Of a stretch of DNA of 64,000 bases, positions 13,201 through 26,019 are shown piece after piece. Position 1 is the stretch's first letter. Each line of letters opens with the position of its first letter. Source of the DNA: Glandiceps talaboti (lineage: Eukaryota; Hemichordata; Enteropneusta; Spengelidae); contig NC_135558.1 of assembly GCF_964340395.1 (NCBI RefSeq), positions 9,813,501 to 9,877,500 on the forward strand, written 5' to 3'. The notes beneath the pieces are model-generated. The model did no database searches and was not told where the DNA came from. It saw only the letters and a program-made list of their open reading frames with translations. The translations under genes were made by a program, and so were the position numbers.

Positions 13201-14009
13201 GTCGGATATTCAGGTCATGACAACGATCATTAACCCTGCAATATTAAAAAAATGTGAATTCACAACAAAATATTTATGACAATAATTTGATGGTTTTACA
13301 CAAAAAATTTTATCACCAAGCTGAAACTTTTGTTAACCCAAACAACAAAAGACAGTAAGCCTTACAGCCGAAAATATTAATACTGGTAGAAAGAAAAGAA
13401 GGGGACTGAAAAAATAGAAATATATAGGTAGGTGGTGAAATTCAATATCACAAATTTGTCTTTGAAATATGATGTTTACACCGACTCAACTACCATCAAC
13501 TTCTAAAATACGGTATTATTTAACCCAACTCCCTTTTCTCTCTCTCCTATTATCAGCCTTCTTAATATAGCCTACATTTATTCACAAAATACATGTATCA
13601 TTGTACTTAGAGGAGGTGTGAAAGTACCAGTACATTTTGACTTTAGTTTTTTCCCATGCTTTTAAATATCTAAATTTGTTGAAGTTTTTTTGAACATCTC
13701 TTTTAAATTGGAAGTGATGAATGGTATCATTGTAAAGGTCAAAGGTTAAACCAATCTGTCAACTAACCATGTAGAGTACATGACATGTCAGTAGCAGCCA
13801 ATCACAGAGTGGTTTGAAATCAACCAATCACTTTGTTGTTGTCATAGAAATCAATTTGCCATAAAGAAAACACGGAAAAAGTTTTGAAATCCCTGGATGG
13901 CAGCAGCTGACAGAAGTAAGAGTATGAATTAATGTCAGATTGTATACTTTGATATCGTAGCGTAAGACAAAAATTAATATTCATAAAGTATCAAACATTT
14001 CTGAAAGAC
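10201..14009. other. Unique AT-rich intergenic DNA
   Basis: No gene is seen. Weakly related AT-rich segments occur at about 12220-12290 and 12350-12420. A DR1-like pair AGGTCA-a-AGGTTA is at 13736-13748, followed by two CCAATCAC boxes at about 13798-13833. Confidence 0.55.
11344..11409. repeat. Perfect 33-bp tandem duplication with hairpin potential
   Basis: Two identical adjacent copies of a 33-base unit beginning ATAACTTGAGACATGTGC. Each unit holds CTTGAGA and TCTCAAG in inverted orientation, so each can form a short stem. The identity of the copies indicates a recent duplication. Confidence 0.85.
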
Positions 14010-14413
14010 AACACAATTAAAATTATGAAACCTGAAACATAGCATTGCATTGTTTGTCGCAACAAAAATCTTACCCACATTGCTACATTTCATGGGCTGA
14101 CTTGACAAAAATCTTAAACATTACTACATTTTATCGTGTGGTGCTACAAAAGTCTTACCCACATTGTTATTGTTTCGCTAAAACTAATATCTCTGTTGGT
14201 AAGATATTTGTCAAGCTAGATGATAAAATGTAGCAAAGTTTATATCAAGTAAGATTTTTGTTGAGCCAGATGATAAAATGTAGCACTACTGGTAAGATCT
14301 TTGTCTAGCCAGATGATAAAATGTAGCACTACTGGTAAGATCTTTGTCTAGCCAGATGATAAAATTTTGTTGCAGAGCCAGAAATTCTGCTTCAGGTTTC
14401 ACGGATTGAAGGT
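14010..14413. mobile_element. Foldback element, family copy 1
   Basis: Inverted termini: GAAACCTGAAACA at 14027-14039 and the complement of GAAACCTGAAGCAG at 14387-14400. Inside, the left half repeats CAACAAAAATCTTAC...CATTGCTACATTT. The right half repeats its complement (GATGATAAAATGTAGCACTAC with GGTAAGAT(C/T)TTTGTC), including two near-identical 57-base units. The same architecture recurs at three other places in the window. It is non-autonomous, with no transposase frame. Confidence 0.75.
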
Positions 14414-16314
14414 ACATGTACACGCAATATGATGAAACACAACAACTTTACTACTATCAAAACACATTAATTATGCATATTGAATTTGGTGTGGGTTGGT
14501 TTTAAACTCGATATAAATATACCATACTTAAACCAAACATGAAACATTTAAATTAATGTGGCACACTTCAACCCCAATGGGAAACACTTCACCCAAACAT
14601 GAAACACTTAACTCAATATAAACATACTTAAAACCAAACATGAAACACTTAAATTAATGTGGCACACTTCAACCCCAATGTGAAACACTTCAACCAAACT
14701 TGAAACACTTAACTCAACATAAACATACTTAAAACATGTCGAAATCAAGTGAAGAAAGTTTGAATTTCCAAGTGGTTTTGCTCCCAAAGTGGAATTTTTT
14801 GAGAAAACACCAAATGTACCAATATTATAAATGTTTTCAGACATTACCTGTATGACCTCCAGCTGCACTCCCTGAGTAGAGAGAAACGCACACACACGTC
14901 CCATTTGTGACACTTCTCATCCATCTTAGAGAGGTCAAAGGTCGGCTTTAATTTCACAAATACAATAGTTGGGGTGAACTATTAATGACGAGGTCATGAC
15001 GCAATTAGTACTCAACCCCTTGAAATGAGAAATGAATCGCTTTCAAACTGAAAATAATCAGTTTACTAAGAGTAACCAGATGCTCGGGTTTTCATCTGTT
15101 TAACTTTGTACAAATTAATTAGTCTGCCTGTGTGTATCTTACGCAAATATAAAAATATCTTAATCTCTGATTCCTAAAATATTAAATACGATATATGCAT
15201 AAGTTTCATTGTCTCGCATCGGTTAAATTTATCTGATGTGAGTTTTTTCATTCCACCTCACCTCGGATATGTATCAAGTATGATTCTGAGATATCAGAAA
15301 CACGCGAGACGCAGCCGAATTCGTGACTTTTTACCCCACAGGAAGTGTAAGTGTGTGAACCCAATGATACTACAAGATCAAAGGGCTTCAAACTTTACAC
15401 CATAAAATGGCTTAAAGAGAGCTAATGAACATTGAATTGGTTGATAGACCTAGTTTCGAAGTCATACAAGACATGTACAGTGTACGATGTCATTCATGCA
15501 TGTCAAGTATAACTCGAGACAATTAACCCGACTGCTTCACCCGGCTTACTGTATATCACAAAATAATAACAGTTTTATCAACCTCCTGAGAACTCTAAAT
15601 ATTTAACACCTTCCAATTTGAAATCAATTTATTATCATAAATACTTACAAATCAGAACAATTTCCTACCTAAAAAATTTCTATTTTCGACTGAATTTCAC
15701 CAAATTCGCTTCGTGCTTTAATTTTGTGATATATTGTAGTGCCTGGGGGTGTGATTTGCAGTGTCAGATCGTTGCAAATTTGACCACTTTCAAACCATCA
15801 ATTTTTATCATACTTAAGACAGTTTTAATTCTGAAGACGGAGCCCTATCATTCTACTAAAATAGGGCAGTAAAAAAACTGCTGGAGGACTGGTTTAATGG
15901 CGTACAAGCACATACATACACCCCCGAATCTAACAAAGATAAAAGTCTGTCTGAGTACCTGTATCATTAGGTGAGTAATATAGGTTGATGACATAGTCTG
16001 TCCTTGCAGATTTGGGATTATAAATAGGAAATCTATTTCAATAACTGTAATAATTAAGTTTAGCAAAGGTCATGGCTCCGGGACAACGAATTTAGGAGAA
16101 AAAGATGAAGTCACAGAATGCAATGTTAGAGATTTTTGAGAGATTACAATTGTGTCATAGATTTTATTTATGGTTTGTGGCACTAGTACTGTCTTTGACT
16201 TTTTAGACGTCACTTTTTACCAAACAACTTCTGTATATGACTTCTCTGGATGATTGTGTTTTTAGCTCAACTGAACTAAGGTTCATTAGTGCTATATGCA
16301 TCGCAAAATATCTG
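14414..16314. other. Unique intergenic DNA with a local duplication
   Basis: Short repeated phrases (AAACATGAAACACTTAA, TAATGTGGCACACTTCAACC) recur between 14535 and 14735 as a small degenerate tandem duplication. A DR1-like pair AGGTCA-a-AGGTCG is at 14932-14944. No gene is recognised. Confidence 0.55.
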
Positions 16315-16560
16315 TGTGTATGTATGTATGTATGTATGTATGTATGTATGTATGTGTATGTATGTATGTATGTATGTATGTATGTATGTATGTATTTATG
16401 TATGTACGTATGTATTTATGTATGTATGTATGTATGCATGTATGTATGTATGTATGTATGTGTGTGTGTATGTATGTATGTATGTATGTATGTGTGTATG
16501 TATGTATGTATGTATGTATGTACATGTACGTACATACATATGTATGTATGTGTATGTATG
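16315..16560. repeat. TATG tetranucleotide array
   Basis: About 245 bases of TATG with GTGT, TATT and CATG interruptions. It is open in all three plus frames (Cys-Met-Tyr-Val repeat) and in the minus frames (His-Thr-Tyr-Ile), so the open frames carry no information. Confidence 0.95.
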
Positions 16561-16682
16561 TAATACTATGTATATGGATGTATGTATAAGCCATTTTCAG
16601 GTATATTTGACAGACAAGACTGATTGGCATTTGCTCTTTTTCTTTCAGGTCACTCAGTGATGTAGCTCTAGACATCATTTGG

Positions 16683-18000
16683 TATTGGATATACCATAGA
16701 CACCAATTAGTATTGGATAGACTATAGACACTGATTGGTATTGGATAGACCATAGACACTGATTGGTATTGGATAGACCATAGACACTGATTGGTATTGG
16801 ATAGACCATAGACACTGATTGGTATAGGATAGACCATAGACACTGATTAGTATTGGATAGACCATAGACACTGATTGGTATTGGATAGACCATAGACACC
16901 AATTGGTATTGGATAGACCATAGACACCAATTGGTATTGGATAGACCATAGACACTGATTGGTATAGGATAGACCATAGACACTGATTAGTATTGGATAG
17001 ACCATAGACAGTGATTGGTATTGGATAGACCATAGACACTGATTGGTATTGGATAGACCATAGACACCAATTGGCATTGGATAGACCATAGACACCAATT
17101 GGTATTGGATAGACCATAGACACTGATTGGTATTGGATAGACCATAGACACTGATTGGTATTGGATACACCATAGACACTGATTGGTATTGGATAGACCA
17201 TAGCCTGGTATTGGATAGACCATAGACACTGATTGGTATTGGATAGACCATAGACACCAATTGGTATTGGATAGACTATAGACACTGATTGGTAGTGGAT
17301 ACACCATAGACACTGATTGGTATTGGATAGACCATAGACACTAATTGTTATTGGATAGACTATAGACACCAATAGGTATTGGATAGACCATAGACTGGTA
17401 TTGGATAGACCATAGACACTGATTGGTATTGGATAGACCATAGACACTGATTGGTATTGGATAGACCATAGACACTGATTGGTATTGGATAGACCATAGA
17501 CACTGATTGGTATTGGATAGACCATAGACACTGATTGGTATTGGATAGACCATAGACACTGATTGGTATTGGATAGACCATAGACACTGATTGGTATTGG
17601 ATAGACCATAGACACTGATTGGTATTGGATAGACCATAGACACCAATTGGTATTGGATAGACCATAGACACTGATTGGTATTGGATAGACCATAGACACC
17701 AATTGGTATTGGATAGACCATAGACACTGATTGGTATAGGATAGACCATAGACACTGATTGGTATTGGATAGACCATAGACACCAATTGGTATTGGATAG
17801 ACCATAGACACTGATTGGCATTGGATAGACCATAGACACTGATTGGTAGTGGATAGACCATAGACACTGATTGGTAGTGGATAGACCATAGACACTGATT
17901 GGTATTGGATAGACCATAGACACTGATTGGTAGTGGATAGACTATAGACACTGATTGGTAGTGGATAGACCATAGACACTGATTGGTATTCGATAAACCA
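16683..18000. repeat. 28-bp minisatellite, about 47 units
   Basis: A tandem array of a 28-base unit containing GACACTGATTGGTATTGG and ATAGACCATA. The main variants are GACACCAATTGG, TAGTGG for TATTGG, TATAGG, and truncated units (near 17204 and 17393). The minus strand lacks stops in all three frames because the unit has none; since 28 is not a multiple of three, an 84-base superperiod yields a 28-residue repeat in a 440-codon open frame. A short related run of CACCCT/GGGCAATAG words follows to 18130. Confidence 0.95.
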
Positions 18001-18133
18001 ATCCAGAAGACAACAGTCACCATGATTTTGGTAACAATAGACACCCTATGGGCAATAGTTACCCTGTTGACAATATAGTCACCCTCTTGGCATAGTTACC
18101 CTGTGGGCAATAGTATTCCTATTGGCCAAATCT

Positions 18134-18149
18134 GGGGGGGGGGGGGGGG
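18134..18149 (+). repeat. G16 homopolymer
   Basis: An uninterrupted run of 16 G, flanked by TCT and TTGGCAATGG. It can form G-quadruplex structures and is also a site where assembly errors are common. Confidence 0.9.
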
Positions 18150-18389
18150 TTGGCAATGGCAATCTGTTTATGAATACATATACAAATGAGATCTTTGTGG
18201 AAATTTTTTTGTAAATAAATTCTCTTGGTGCCCAAAATATCAGTTAAATGTACTTGACTATGAACCAAAGAGAATGTGTAGTTTTTTCAATCCAAAATGG
18301 GTATAATATCTGTAAATACAGCAGTTGAAGTTATAACAAATAAAAAATTATTGAAAATTTAAAAAATTGCAGATTCTTTCTAACAAGCA

Positions 18390-18910
18390 TTTTCTGCCAA
18401 AAAATTGTTTGTTCCCCAAATTCTTGATATTTTCAAACTTTTTTTTTTTACATATCTGATTATCATGATTGACCAGAATTAAATAGAAACCGTCCATATC
18501 AGTGTATGGGAAACACGATTTAGTGCATTAATGGTGTTTTTTTTAATTCTGTCAAAATAAAGCAGTTTCTTCCTATTCGTTATTTTAATCTTCCACGGTT
18601 CTTTTTTTCTCAAACTTTATATATATCTTGATATTATTCTGGACCATAACTGGAGAAACAGTCCTCATTTATGTATTGGAAACATCATTTATTAGTATAG
18701 TGTTATGCAGATATTTGTGGTTTTTCACTCCCCAAATAAAGTAGTATCTCGCCATTAAGTATTTGTTCACAATTCAATGTTTTTTCTCAAACTTTTTTAT
18801 GTACTTCGATATTATTTTAGACCAGAATTATAGAAAAACTCCTCATTTAAGCTTTTGAAACATACTTTATGTGTATTAGTGATTTTATTTACAATTTTTC
18901 AGCCGAAATG
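18390..18910. repeat. Degenerate array A, period about 177 bp
   Basis: Three diverged units share TCAAACTTTTTT, a TATTATTTTAGACCAGAATTA-like word, a GGAAACA-type word and AATAAAGCAGTTTC. The same words recur in array B at 21180-21990. The sequence is AT-rich and non-coding. Confidence 0.65.
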
Positions 18911-21179
18911 TTTATTGACATTCACGAGTACAGGCTGTGAATGAGATGTCTCTCCGAACATGTAGGCCTACTGTGAGCTGCTCTGTAGGCTTTCAGTCAC
19001 TTTCGTTCATTTGCTTGTCTCAGTCTTAGGACAAAAAAACAATTACACTGGAGTTCACAAGTGTTTGTAAAGTCAAAAGCTATTACATCTAATTATTATC
19101 ACTTCTTCTGAATTGGCGAGTCTTCCCCGGAGTATGTAATTCTACAGAATTACCCAGTGGAGTTCGAGCCGATGCCACTTCAGTGTGCACCTGTTTTATA
19201 TATAATGTTGATTCATTCAAATCAAGTGAGCTTTCCCCTGGACAATCACGGTAATAAGGAGGCATCTTTGATATTAATCATCTCTGTCTTTTGCCACAAT
19301 CTTCATTTACATCACAGTATACCGTCAATCGCCTTGATTAACGACACTGACATTAATTTGATGCTCGAAAATGATGTCTCGGTTTAAGATGTGGTTTTGT
19401 GCTATCAAAGGAGAGTGTCTCACACGAACTACACGAATACCAACACTATTTGTAGAAATACATACTCCGCTTATCAACACTCTTGTCATCTCAAATTCAC
19501 CTTAATTATGTTTCGAAGACTAATTGCTGAACAATTTAAGACAATATAGCCATCGTAATTTGTTTGATACGAACTTTCACCGACAAAGTGTACATGGAAA
19601 AGTGGGTTAATTTAACGATTTCGTCCAATAATGGATAATGAACAACGAGAAAAGGTGTTGTGTTGACACCGAGATAATACAACGGAACTTTACGTCTGGG
19701 ACAAAAGCTGATACGATGAACCTCTCATGCAGAACGTCTGTTTAAACCTAAAATTGATTAGTTTCTTTCGTGAGCGAAGCCAGTATGTCAGTCCAAATTT
19801 AGCGTTTATAGTACTACTTAGACGCAGAATTATTCCGATTGCTAGCCTCCCCGTCGGTAGATCTCCGCTCTAGACAGTTTAACCCCCGTTGTTTTAAGAA
19901 TGCTTGGGAGTTCCATTTGTCCGTACATAACTCAGTTTTCGATTGCATTTTACAGAACTCCCTTATCACTAAATTTACTACTATATTTTCCATTCGTTGT
20001 CCCAATCGGTCGAAGCCCTTAGGTCGTTTATATTTGAATAATGGTGTTTCCTGATACCTACGTTGTAAAGTATCTCGTCATCACTAGTACAGTGTGAACT
20101 GAGTATCGATAGCGAATCGAGGTCATGATGCGAAATATGCAGGCAGTCGGGAGAACACAATAACGGGAAGACAACAAGAGCTTGAATATTTACACAATAT
20201 GGATAGTGAATACCGCCGACAAAATACCTGTCAAGTAACGTAGTTTCTATAGCCCTATTCATCGTAACATCCACATTGATGATATAAAAAGAGGAATCAA
20301 TGGAGAATGAAAGATAGGAGTTCTAAAGTCAAAATGGGGCCGTGTTGTGGTCTGCAGAACACTTCATTTCGGACTATTAATAAACATCAATATGACATGT
20401 AGACAGAGTTCTTTTCAGTGACTGACAGATCCAGCTTACCACAAAATATGTTCCCGTCGCCAGTTGTATGGGGGTTAATGTAAAATTCTATTCTATAATT
20501 GAATTAGCATTCTAGGTACCGGCTGTTGTGTAGTGTAGCTGTGTAGTGCTGTGTTGTGCCGCTGTGAAATGAAACCGTCTCTCGTGCGGATTTTTTAACG
20601 AGATACGATTTTTATTATTTTATTTTGTTTTGATTTATTTTATTTTTTTATTTTTATTTTAGATTTCATAGTATTTTCATAATGGTGGTTGTAACTTTGA
20701 CATGGCTTACAGTTGAGCATATTTGGACAACTTGTGTGGAGTCCAGTATATCAATGTGTGCAATGTGTTCAACATGAAAGTGTGGCCAGCAATTATATAT
20801 AATTGGCGTACTTAGCAATCAAGATATATAGACTTGTGTTAAATATATGATAAGTTAAAACCATGGTGTGGCTGTACTTTGGTGGAGGAAACGGAAGACT
20901 TGTACTTACCGCCAATCCTATCCCTCACCCCAACATGCGGGCGCGCACACTCAGAAGCTTACATACGTACGCACGCGCGCTAAGTAGGCAAGGACAAGAG
21001 AAAACATGTATATTCTATGATTCAATCACTAAATTGGAGATTTATCAATATTCTGTAACTTTTAATTTTTGGAGAGTGATATTTATAATTTCATCAGTCA
21101 CCGAAAAAAGAGTTGTTCAAAATGTTTGGGGAGTTTTTCTCAAACAACTCTCATATCGGAAACAGTATTTGGGCCTATG
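18911..21179. other. Unique DNA between arrays A and B
   Basis: This stretch is less repetitive and has more CpG around 19700-20320 than its flanks. Open frames of 62-105 codons occur on both strands, but none has recognisable motifs or convincing splice structure. Confidence 0.5.
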
Positions 21180-21990
21180 ATATTCACGATTTTTCAGCCA
21201 AAATAAAGCAGTTTCCCGCCAATAGTTTTGTGTTGAAATTTCTCATTTTTGTCAAATTTTGTTGACGTATCTCTATTATTTTAGACCTGTATTATAGACT
21301 CAACCTTTATATATAGTATAAATATAATTTTTTAGTGAATTAGTGATGACATTCACAATTTTTTTCAGTCGATTGTTTCCCGGCCCGCCTACAGATTTAT
21401 GTTCAAATTTCTCAACGTATCCCAATATTATTTTAGTCCTAAACTCGATCCATATAATAAATATATATATATATATATATAAAACTCGGTGAGTATCAAT
21501 CTGCTAAGACAGTGCTCTATACCGCAGTGGCAGAGCGTAATAGTCTCTATATTCTAGTGGCAGAGCGTAATAGTCGTATAATATATATATGTGTGTGTGC
21601 GTCTGTGTCTGTGTCTTTGTTATATCTATGTGTGAAACAGTATTTTAGTGCGTTTCACAATTAATTGTTCAGTCGAGTTTTCCGCCAATAGTTTTGTGTT
21701 GAAATTTCTCATTTTGGTCAAACCTTTTGACCCATTTTCATATTATTTTAGACCGACATTATTGACCCAACCCTTATAATATAAAATATACATTTTAGTG
21801 AATTACTGATGATATTAACATTTTTTTCAGTCAAAAGTTTCGCGCCAAAAGTTGTGTTCAGATTTCTCATTTTTGTCAACACTTTTTGACAGATTTCAAG
21901 AGTAGTTTAGACCTGCGTTATAGACTCAACTCGTAATATTAGAAAAAATTATTTTCAGCGAATTAGTGATGATCTTGTCAATTTTTTCAG
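21180..21990. repeat. Degenerate array B, same family as array A
   Basis: About four to five units of 155-170 bases share TTTTCAGCC(A/G)A, AAAATAAAGCAGTTTC, AATAGTTTTGTGTTGAAATT, TATTATTTTAGACC and AGTGAATTAGTGATGA. A small duplicated segment with GTGGCAGAGCGTAATAGTC (21510-21575) and an AT microsatellite (21463-21482) interrupt it. Confidence 0.65.
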
Positions 21991-22644
21991 CCGATAATTT
22001 CCCTCAAATAGCTATTATATTTTTGCATGAAAAACGTCACATTCTGATGTGCAGACGATGAAAGTCATACTTAGTTTGTTTTAAATTTATGATTCAGAAC
22101 CGTTCCCCAAGTTGTCATCTTAAACAAATAGATACTGCATTCACTTTTGACCCATTTGTATAATTGAAATAGGTACTCGGAAAATTCTATATTACTGAAC
22201 AAATACGTACATATTGGCTTTAAAAAAAAGGTAAAACAAATACTTTAATATTGAAAGCTTAAAATAAAAATAATTGAGTATAGAAATAGAACACAATTAT
22301 TTTGATTTATAATCCATAGTTAATGATCGCATACATTTTATAAAGCGCAATTGCCTCATTACGGAACAGACTTACAACTTTACTGTCTTTATCAAAGTTA
22401 TGGATTTTTTTAGTTGCCTCTTAACTTTGTGTATGTTTATTTGTGTTTTTGTTTGGTTCTTCGTTTCCATACTTACAGCTTCAATGTCAATAATTGCCGA
22501 GGCCGTATGAAAGAACGCCATCTTGGATTAAGTGTTCACGTCTTTTGAAAGATGTTTCAAAGAATAAGAAGCTCATCATGAAGTCACTCTCATAGGCAAT
22601 GGTTTTGTTTATACAGGTTTCGACACCATCGAACTTTCAAATAT

Positions 22645-22646
<2 letters not shown>

Positions 22647-22676
<30 letters not shown>

Positions 22677-22844
22677 ATTTTTACAGTGTAAGTTATATCA
22701 CAGACAACTAAGAAGGTTGTCTGTGGTTATATTAAATATTCGCTAACGATTGCCTCAAAGGACATATTTGACTAATCAATATCTCAAATATATCATCGTC
22801 CTTGACAAAAACGAGGCTTTCATCTTTCGGTTTTTTTCTCCTGT

Positions 22845-22892
<48 letters not shown>
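22647..22892. repeat. Two GTT trinucleotide arrays
   Basis: GTT runs at about 22647-22675 and 22843-22890 flank unique DNA that contains a short inverted repeat, ACAGACAACTAAGAAGGTTGTCTGTGG (22702-22728, written here in two parts: ACAGACAAC / GTTGTCTGT). The minus frame encodes poly-Thr, an artefact. Confidence 0.85.
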
Positions 22893-23015
22893 TGCGAAAC
22901 GTCCCGAAATGGTATGAGGTTTGTGTGTTTGATAAATTCAGATTTTTATAACAATATTTAGAAAAAGTAGCCGCATTCATCTCTAATCAACACACTCTGA
23001 AATCTGTCGATCAGG

Positions 23016-23115
23016 CAGACAGACAGACACACACACACACAGACAGACACACACACACACACAGACAGACAGACATACATACATACATACATACATACAT
23101 ACATACATACATACA

Positions 23116-23145
<30 letters not shown>
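23016..23145. repeat. CAGA, CA and CATA compound microsatellite
   Basis: Consecutive GACA/CA blocks give way to a long ACAT tetranucleotide run (about 23075-23142). The open frames over it are artefacts. Confidence 0.95.
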
Positions 23146-23147
<2 letters not shown>

Positions 23148-23363
23148 ACGGGGCATGAGTTGGCGAGAGGCTGTTAAAAAGGTGTACAGTTTCGATTCGA
23201 AATCGTTGCGGATATAAAAACATTGTCATAACTATTCATACAATATTACAACGAATCCGGTAGCAACAAAATATTCACCAAATGGTTTAACAATATCACG
23301 ATATCGCCGCTACATTGTTTCACCCTTCAATAACAGACATATTTCATAGTGACTTGATACGCT

Positions 23364-23444
23364 ATGTCAATTGATCTGATTGGCCTAAACAGGAAGCTGT
23401 ACTTCATGTCAATTGATCTGATTGGCCAAACAGGAAGCTCTTTA
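23364..23444. repeat. 41-bp tandem doublet
   Basis: Two adjacent copies of a segment starting TGTCAATTGATCTGATTGGCC and ending AAACAGGAAGCT differ mainly by one inserted base. No larger array is present. Confidence 0.8.
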
Positions 23445-23658
23445 TCTTTCACAAGAACTATGTCCGGAATCTAACAATAAACGTGAAAGGAGACTTCCGA
23501 CGTGTTATAAACGGTGTCTATAGGGGTCAATTAAGGTCAGGATAAACTATAGTGGTATTCTTTAACCATAGTTCTATATATTAAAGCTAGCACGTCTGTG
23601 TAAACGCTACAGTGCATGGTGTCCAGTAGTGTGTACGGTTAGTGTACATTCTATAATA

Positions 23659-23971
23659 TACAATGGAAGCCAGTTGAGTAAAAACAAAACGTGGTCTAGT
23701 GCGCAACAAAATAGATTACCAACATTGCTCCCCCCTATTGTCTGAATGACAAATTTTTATCAAAATTGCTACATTGACATGGGTCAAATTGAAGTTAATT
23801 GTTACAATTTTATTCTTTGACAGACTGAAAATGTATACATTATTACAAAGTATATGATTTGGCGACATTCTGCTATTAGGGGAACTCAAGCAAAGGAAAT
23901 ATAACACTGTCAGTAAGATGTTTTGTTGAGCCAGCACACGTTTCGTTTCAAGTCAACTGGCTTCCATTGTA
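23659..23971. mobile_element. Foldback element, family copy 2
   Basis: Perfect 19-base terminal inverted repeats TACAATGGAAGCCAGTTGA (23659-23677) and its complement (23953-23971), with similarity extending inward to ACGTG/CACGT. The subterminal sequence has GCGCAACAAAAT...CCAACATTGCT on the left and GTCAGTAAGATGTTTTGTTG on the right, matching the other copies. This is the cleanest copy for defining the ends; it starts and ends with TA. Confidence 0.85.
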
Positions 23972-26019
23972 CAGTATATGTACTTGACGCATAATATACA
24001 ACTAAAATAACGTCCAATAAAGCCATACTCAGGAATATCAATATCCGAGGTAATTTTAAATCAATCCTCCAGAAAGTCATACATTTTTTATTTTTAGTTC
24101 ATTTTAGAGGTGTTTAACATACGTGGCACGGGGATCAATTTACAACAATATAGGCCGCATTTTGTAGGCAGGGGGAAACTATCGGTAGCAATATGTATTT
24201 AAGCACGATAATGATAAATTCTACGTCTCTATCACCAATAGCAATGACAATTTGTAATGGTACTTGGGGTGAGAGATAAGGGACGCTGTGTAGGTTGGCG
24301 TCCTTGTTGATATATCTAGTTATCCTGCAATCACTGTCACTTTATCGAAGTGGTCAAAGCTAACATTCGCACAGCGTACTTATTTATACATGTAGCAACG
24401 CCAATATTATTGTCGGTACAACTTATACACACATGATCATTTCGTTACTCTGCCTTTTTATACACACAGTACTTTATACATGCTTTCACTGGATATTTCA
24501 TGTGAACATAATGGCGAGTTAGTTGGAGGCAGATTGACTGACTGACTGACTGACTGACTGGTTGCTTGCTTGCTCGATTGCTTGCGTGCTTGCTTGATCG
24601 ATCGATCGATCGATCGATGGATTAATTGACTGATTGACTATTCAACTACTAGAGCTAAAAAGCAAGATGACCGAATCTATTTAAAACCAAACTAGTAAAT
24701 CTAAAAAGAAAAACCCAAAAAAACGATTCTATATTCGACAAGCTACCTAACGATTGATAAATGAATAATCGGTATAAGTATCTTAAGTAGATACTTTCTG
24801 AACGGAAGTCTTCCTCCACTGTCAAATCATACTTGTAAACTTGAAACATAAATCGTAGTTACGACGTAGATTGTGACGATGATGATGATGACGAATAAGA
24901 GCAAATTTATGTTGTATTATTTAAGGAAAATTCATAACAGCTTTCACTTTTGCATTTGGAGAAAATTTAATTACCTCTCCTGACTTGATAAGCATTCTTT
25001 TCTTCGGTCGGGACATTCACAAGGTTGTATTTTGTTACAAATGATAGTACATAGCGACAGTGGCCACCGTTCATGTATGGAAATCTTTCGATGTCTAGGG
25101 TGAATGTGGTATACAATAAAGGTCAACATGTAAGATATGTCGTATATTCTAGAAATGGGGAAGGGACCCCAATCGTAACCTCAGAAATTCTTTTCTATAA
25201 TAAATGACAATACAATATTAGGAACACATATCACTGAGTGTTATCAGAGATTTTATCGTTTCATGTTAAATAAATATGTTTAGTGAAAAATTTTTTTTTT
25301 GGTTGGGTTTGGACTGTATTTTCAGTGTTCTTGATGTCCTTCCAGTACGTTCTACTGCCCAATGATGAGTGCACAATCTTTAATCACGTGACATAAAAGG
25401 GAAATCACAAAATTATGTTCATCTTGATTTTTGTTCTGAAACATAATATTTGATTCTGTCAAAGATTTGATAATTCCCCTGACATTCCACAGACGTGTAC
25501 TAAAAGTTATTATTGGCATTTTGACGACAGTGTACAGAATTAGAAGTATCGATAAATTTGAACTCGCTATTTTACACAAATTGCTTTTAGAGAATGATAA
25601 GGCACAATTAATTGTAAAAGGTATGCAAGAAATATTTTATTTGAAAATAAACATAAATGCAATTATATCGTTTGTTATCTCCGTCCGATTTCTGCTAGAA
25701 AAAACGGTTTGTAATTGTTTGAATATCGACAAATTTAATGGGGAATTTTCTAACTACCTTCTACCAAAGTAAGGGCCAAATTCTTGTGTGTTTGTTTGTT
25801 GTTTACGTTTGCTACATGTTTGGTGTTACGCTCCTCCATTGATCTTTATTGTTTTAGAAGGGAGACAATTTATTAACCAATTAAAACACTCATTTAAATA
25901 AATATTTCAGGTTTTGAACATTTTACATATCCGCGGATTATGTTTAATTCAGGTATTAATGAACTCACAGCTGGTGTAAAACCGTTTAATGTAGGATAGA
26001 GTCCTGGATCTCTCATACA
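23972..26019. other. Unique intergenic DNA
   Basis: Apart from the compound tetranucleotide array at 24537-24621 nothing specific is seen. Overlapping open frames of about 75 and 101 codons on opposite strands at 25352-25772 show no recognised motif. Confidence 0.5.
24537..24621. repeat. GACT/GCTT/GATC compound tetranucleotide array
   Basis: Six GACT units, then several GCTT-like units, then about seven GATC units (self-complementary, so cruciform-prone) form a compound array. It is non-coding. Confidence 0.9.

Noticed and set aside
16237-16843. Cys-Met-Tyr-Val and His-Thr-Tyr-Ile repeat open frames over TATG/ACAT arrays (also near 29204, 32084, 41132 and 54271)
   Set aside because: Tetranucleotide arrays without stops are open in all frames on both strands, so these are not genes.
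16722-18044. 440-codon minus-strand open frame as a repetitive protein gene
   Set aside because: It is a direct reading of the 28-bp minisatellite, which is open in all three minus frames. There is no signal peptide, no unique coding sequence and no splice context.
20863-21180. 105-codon plus-strand open frame
   Set aside because: The second half runs into repeat-family sequence (array B words), and no motif or splice structure supports it.
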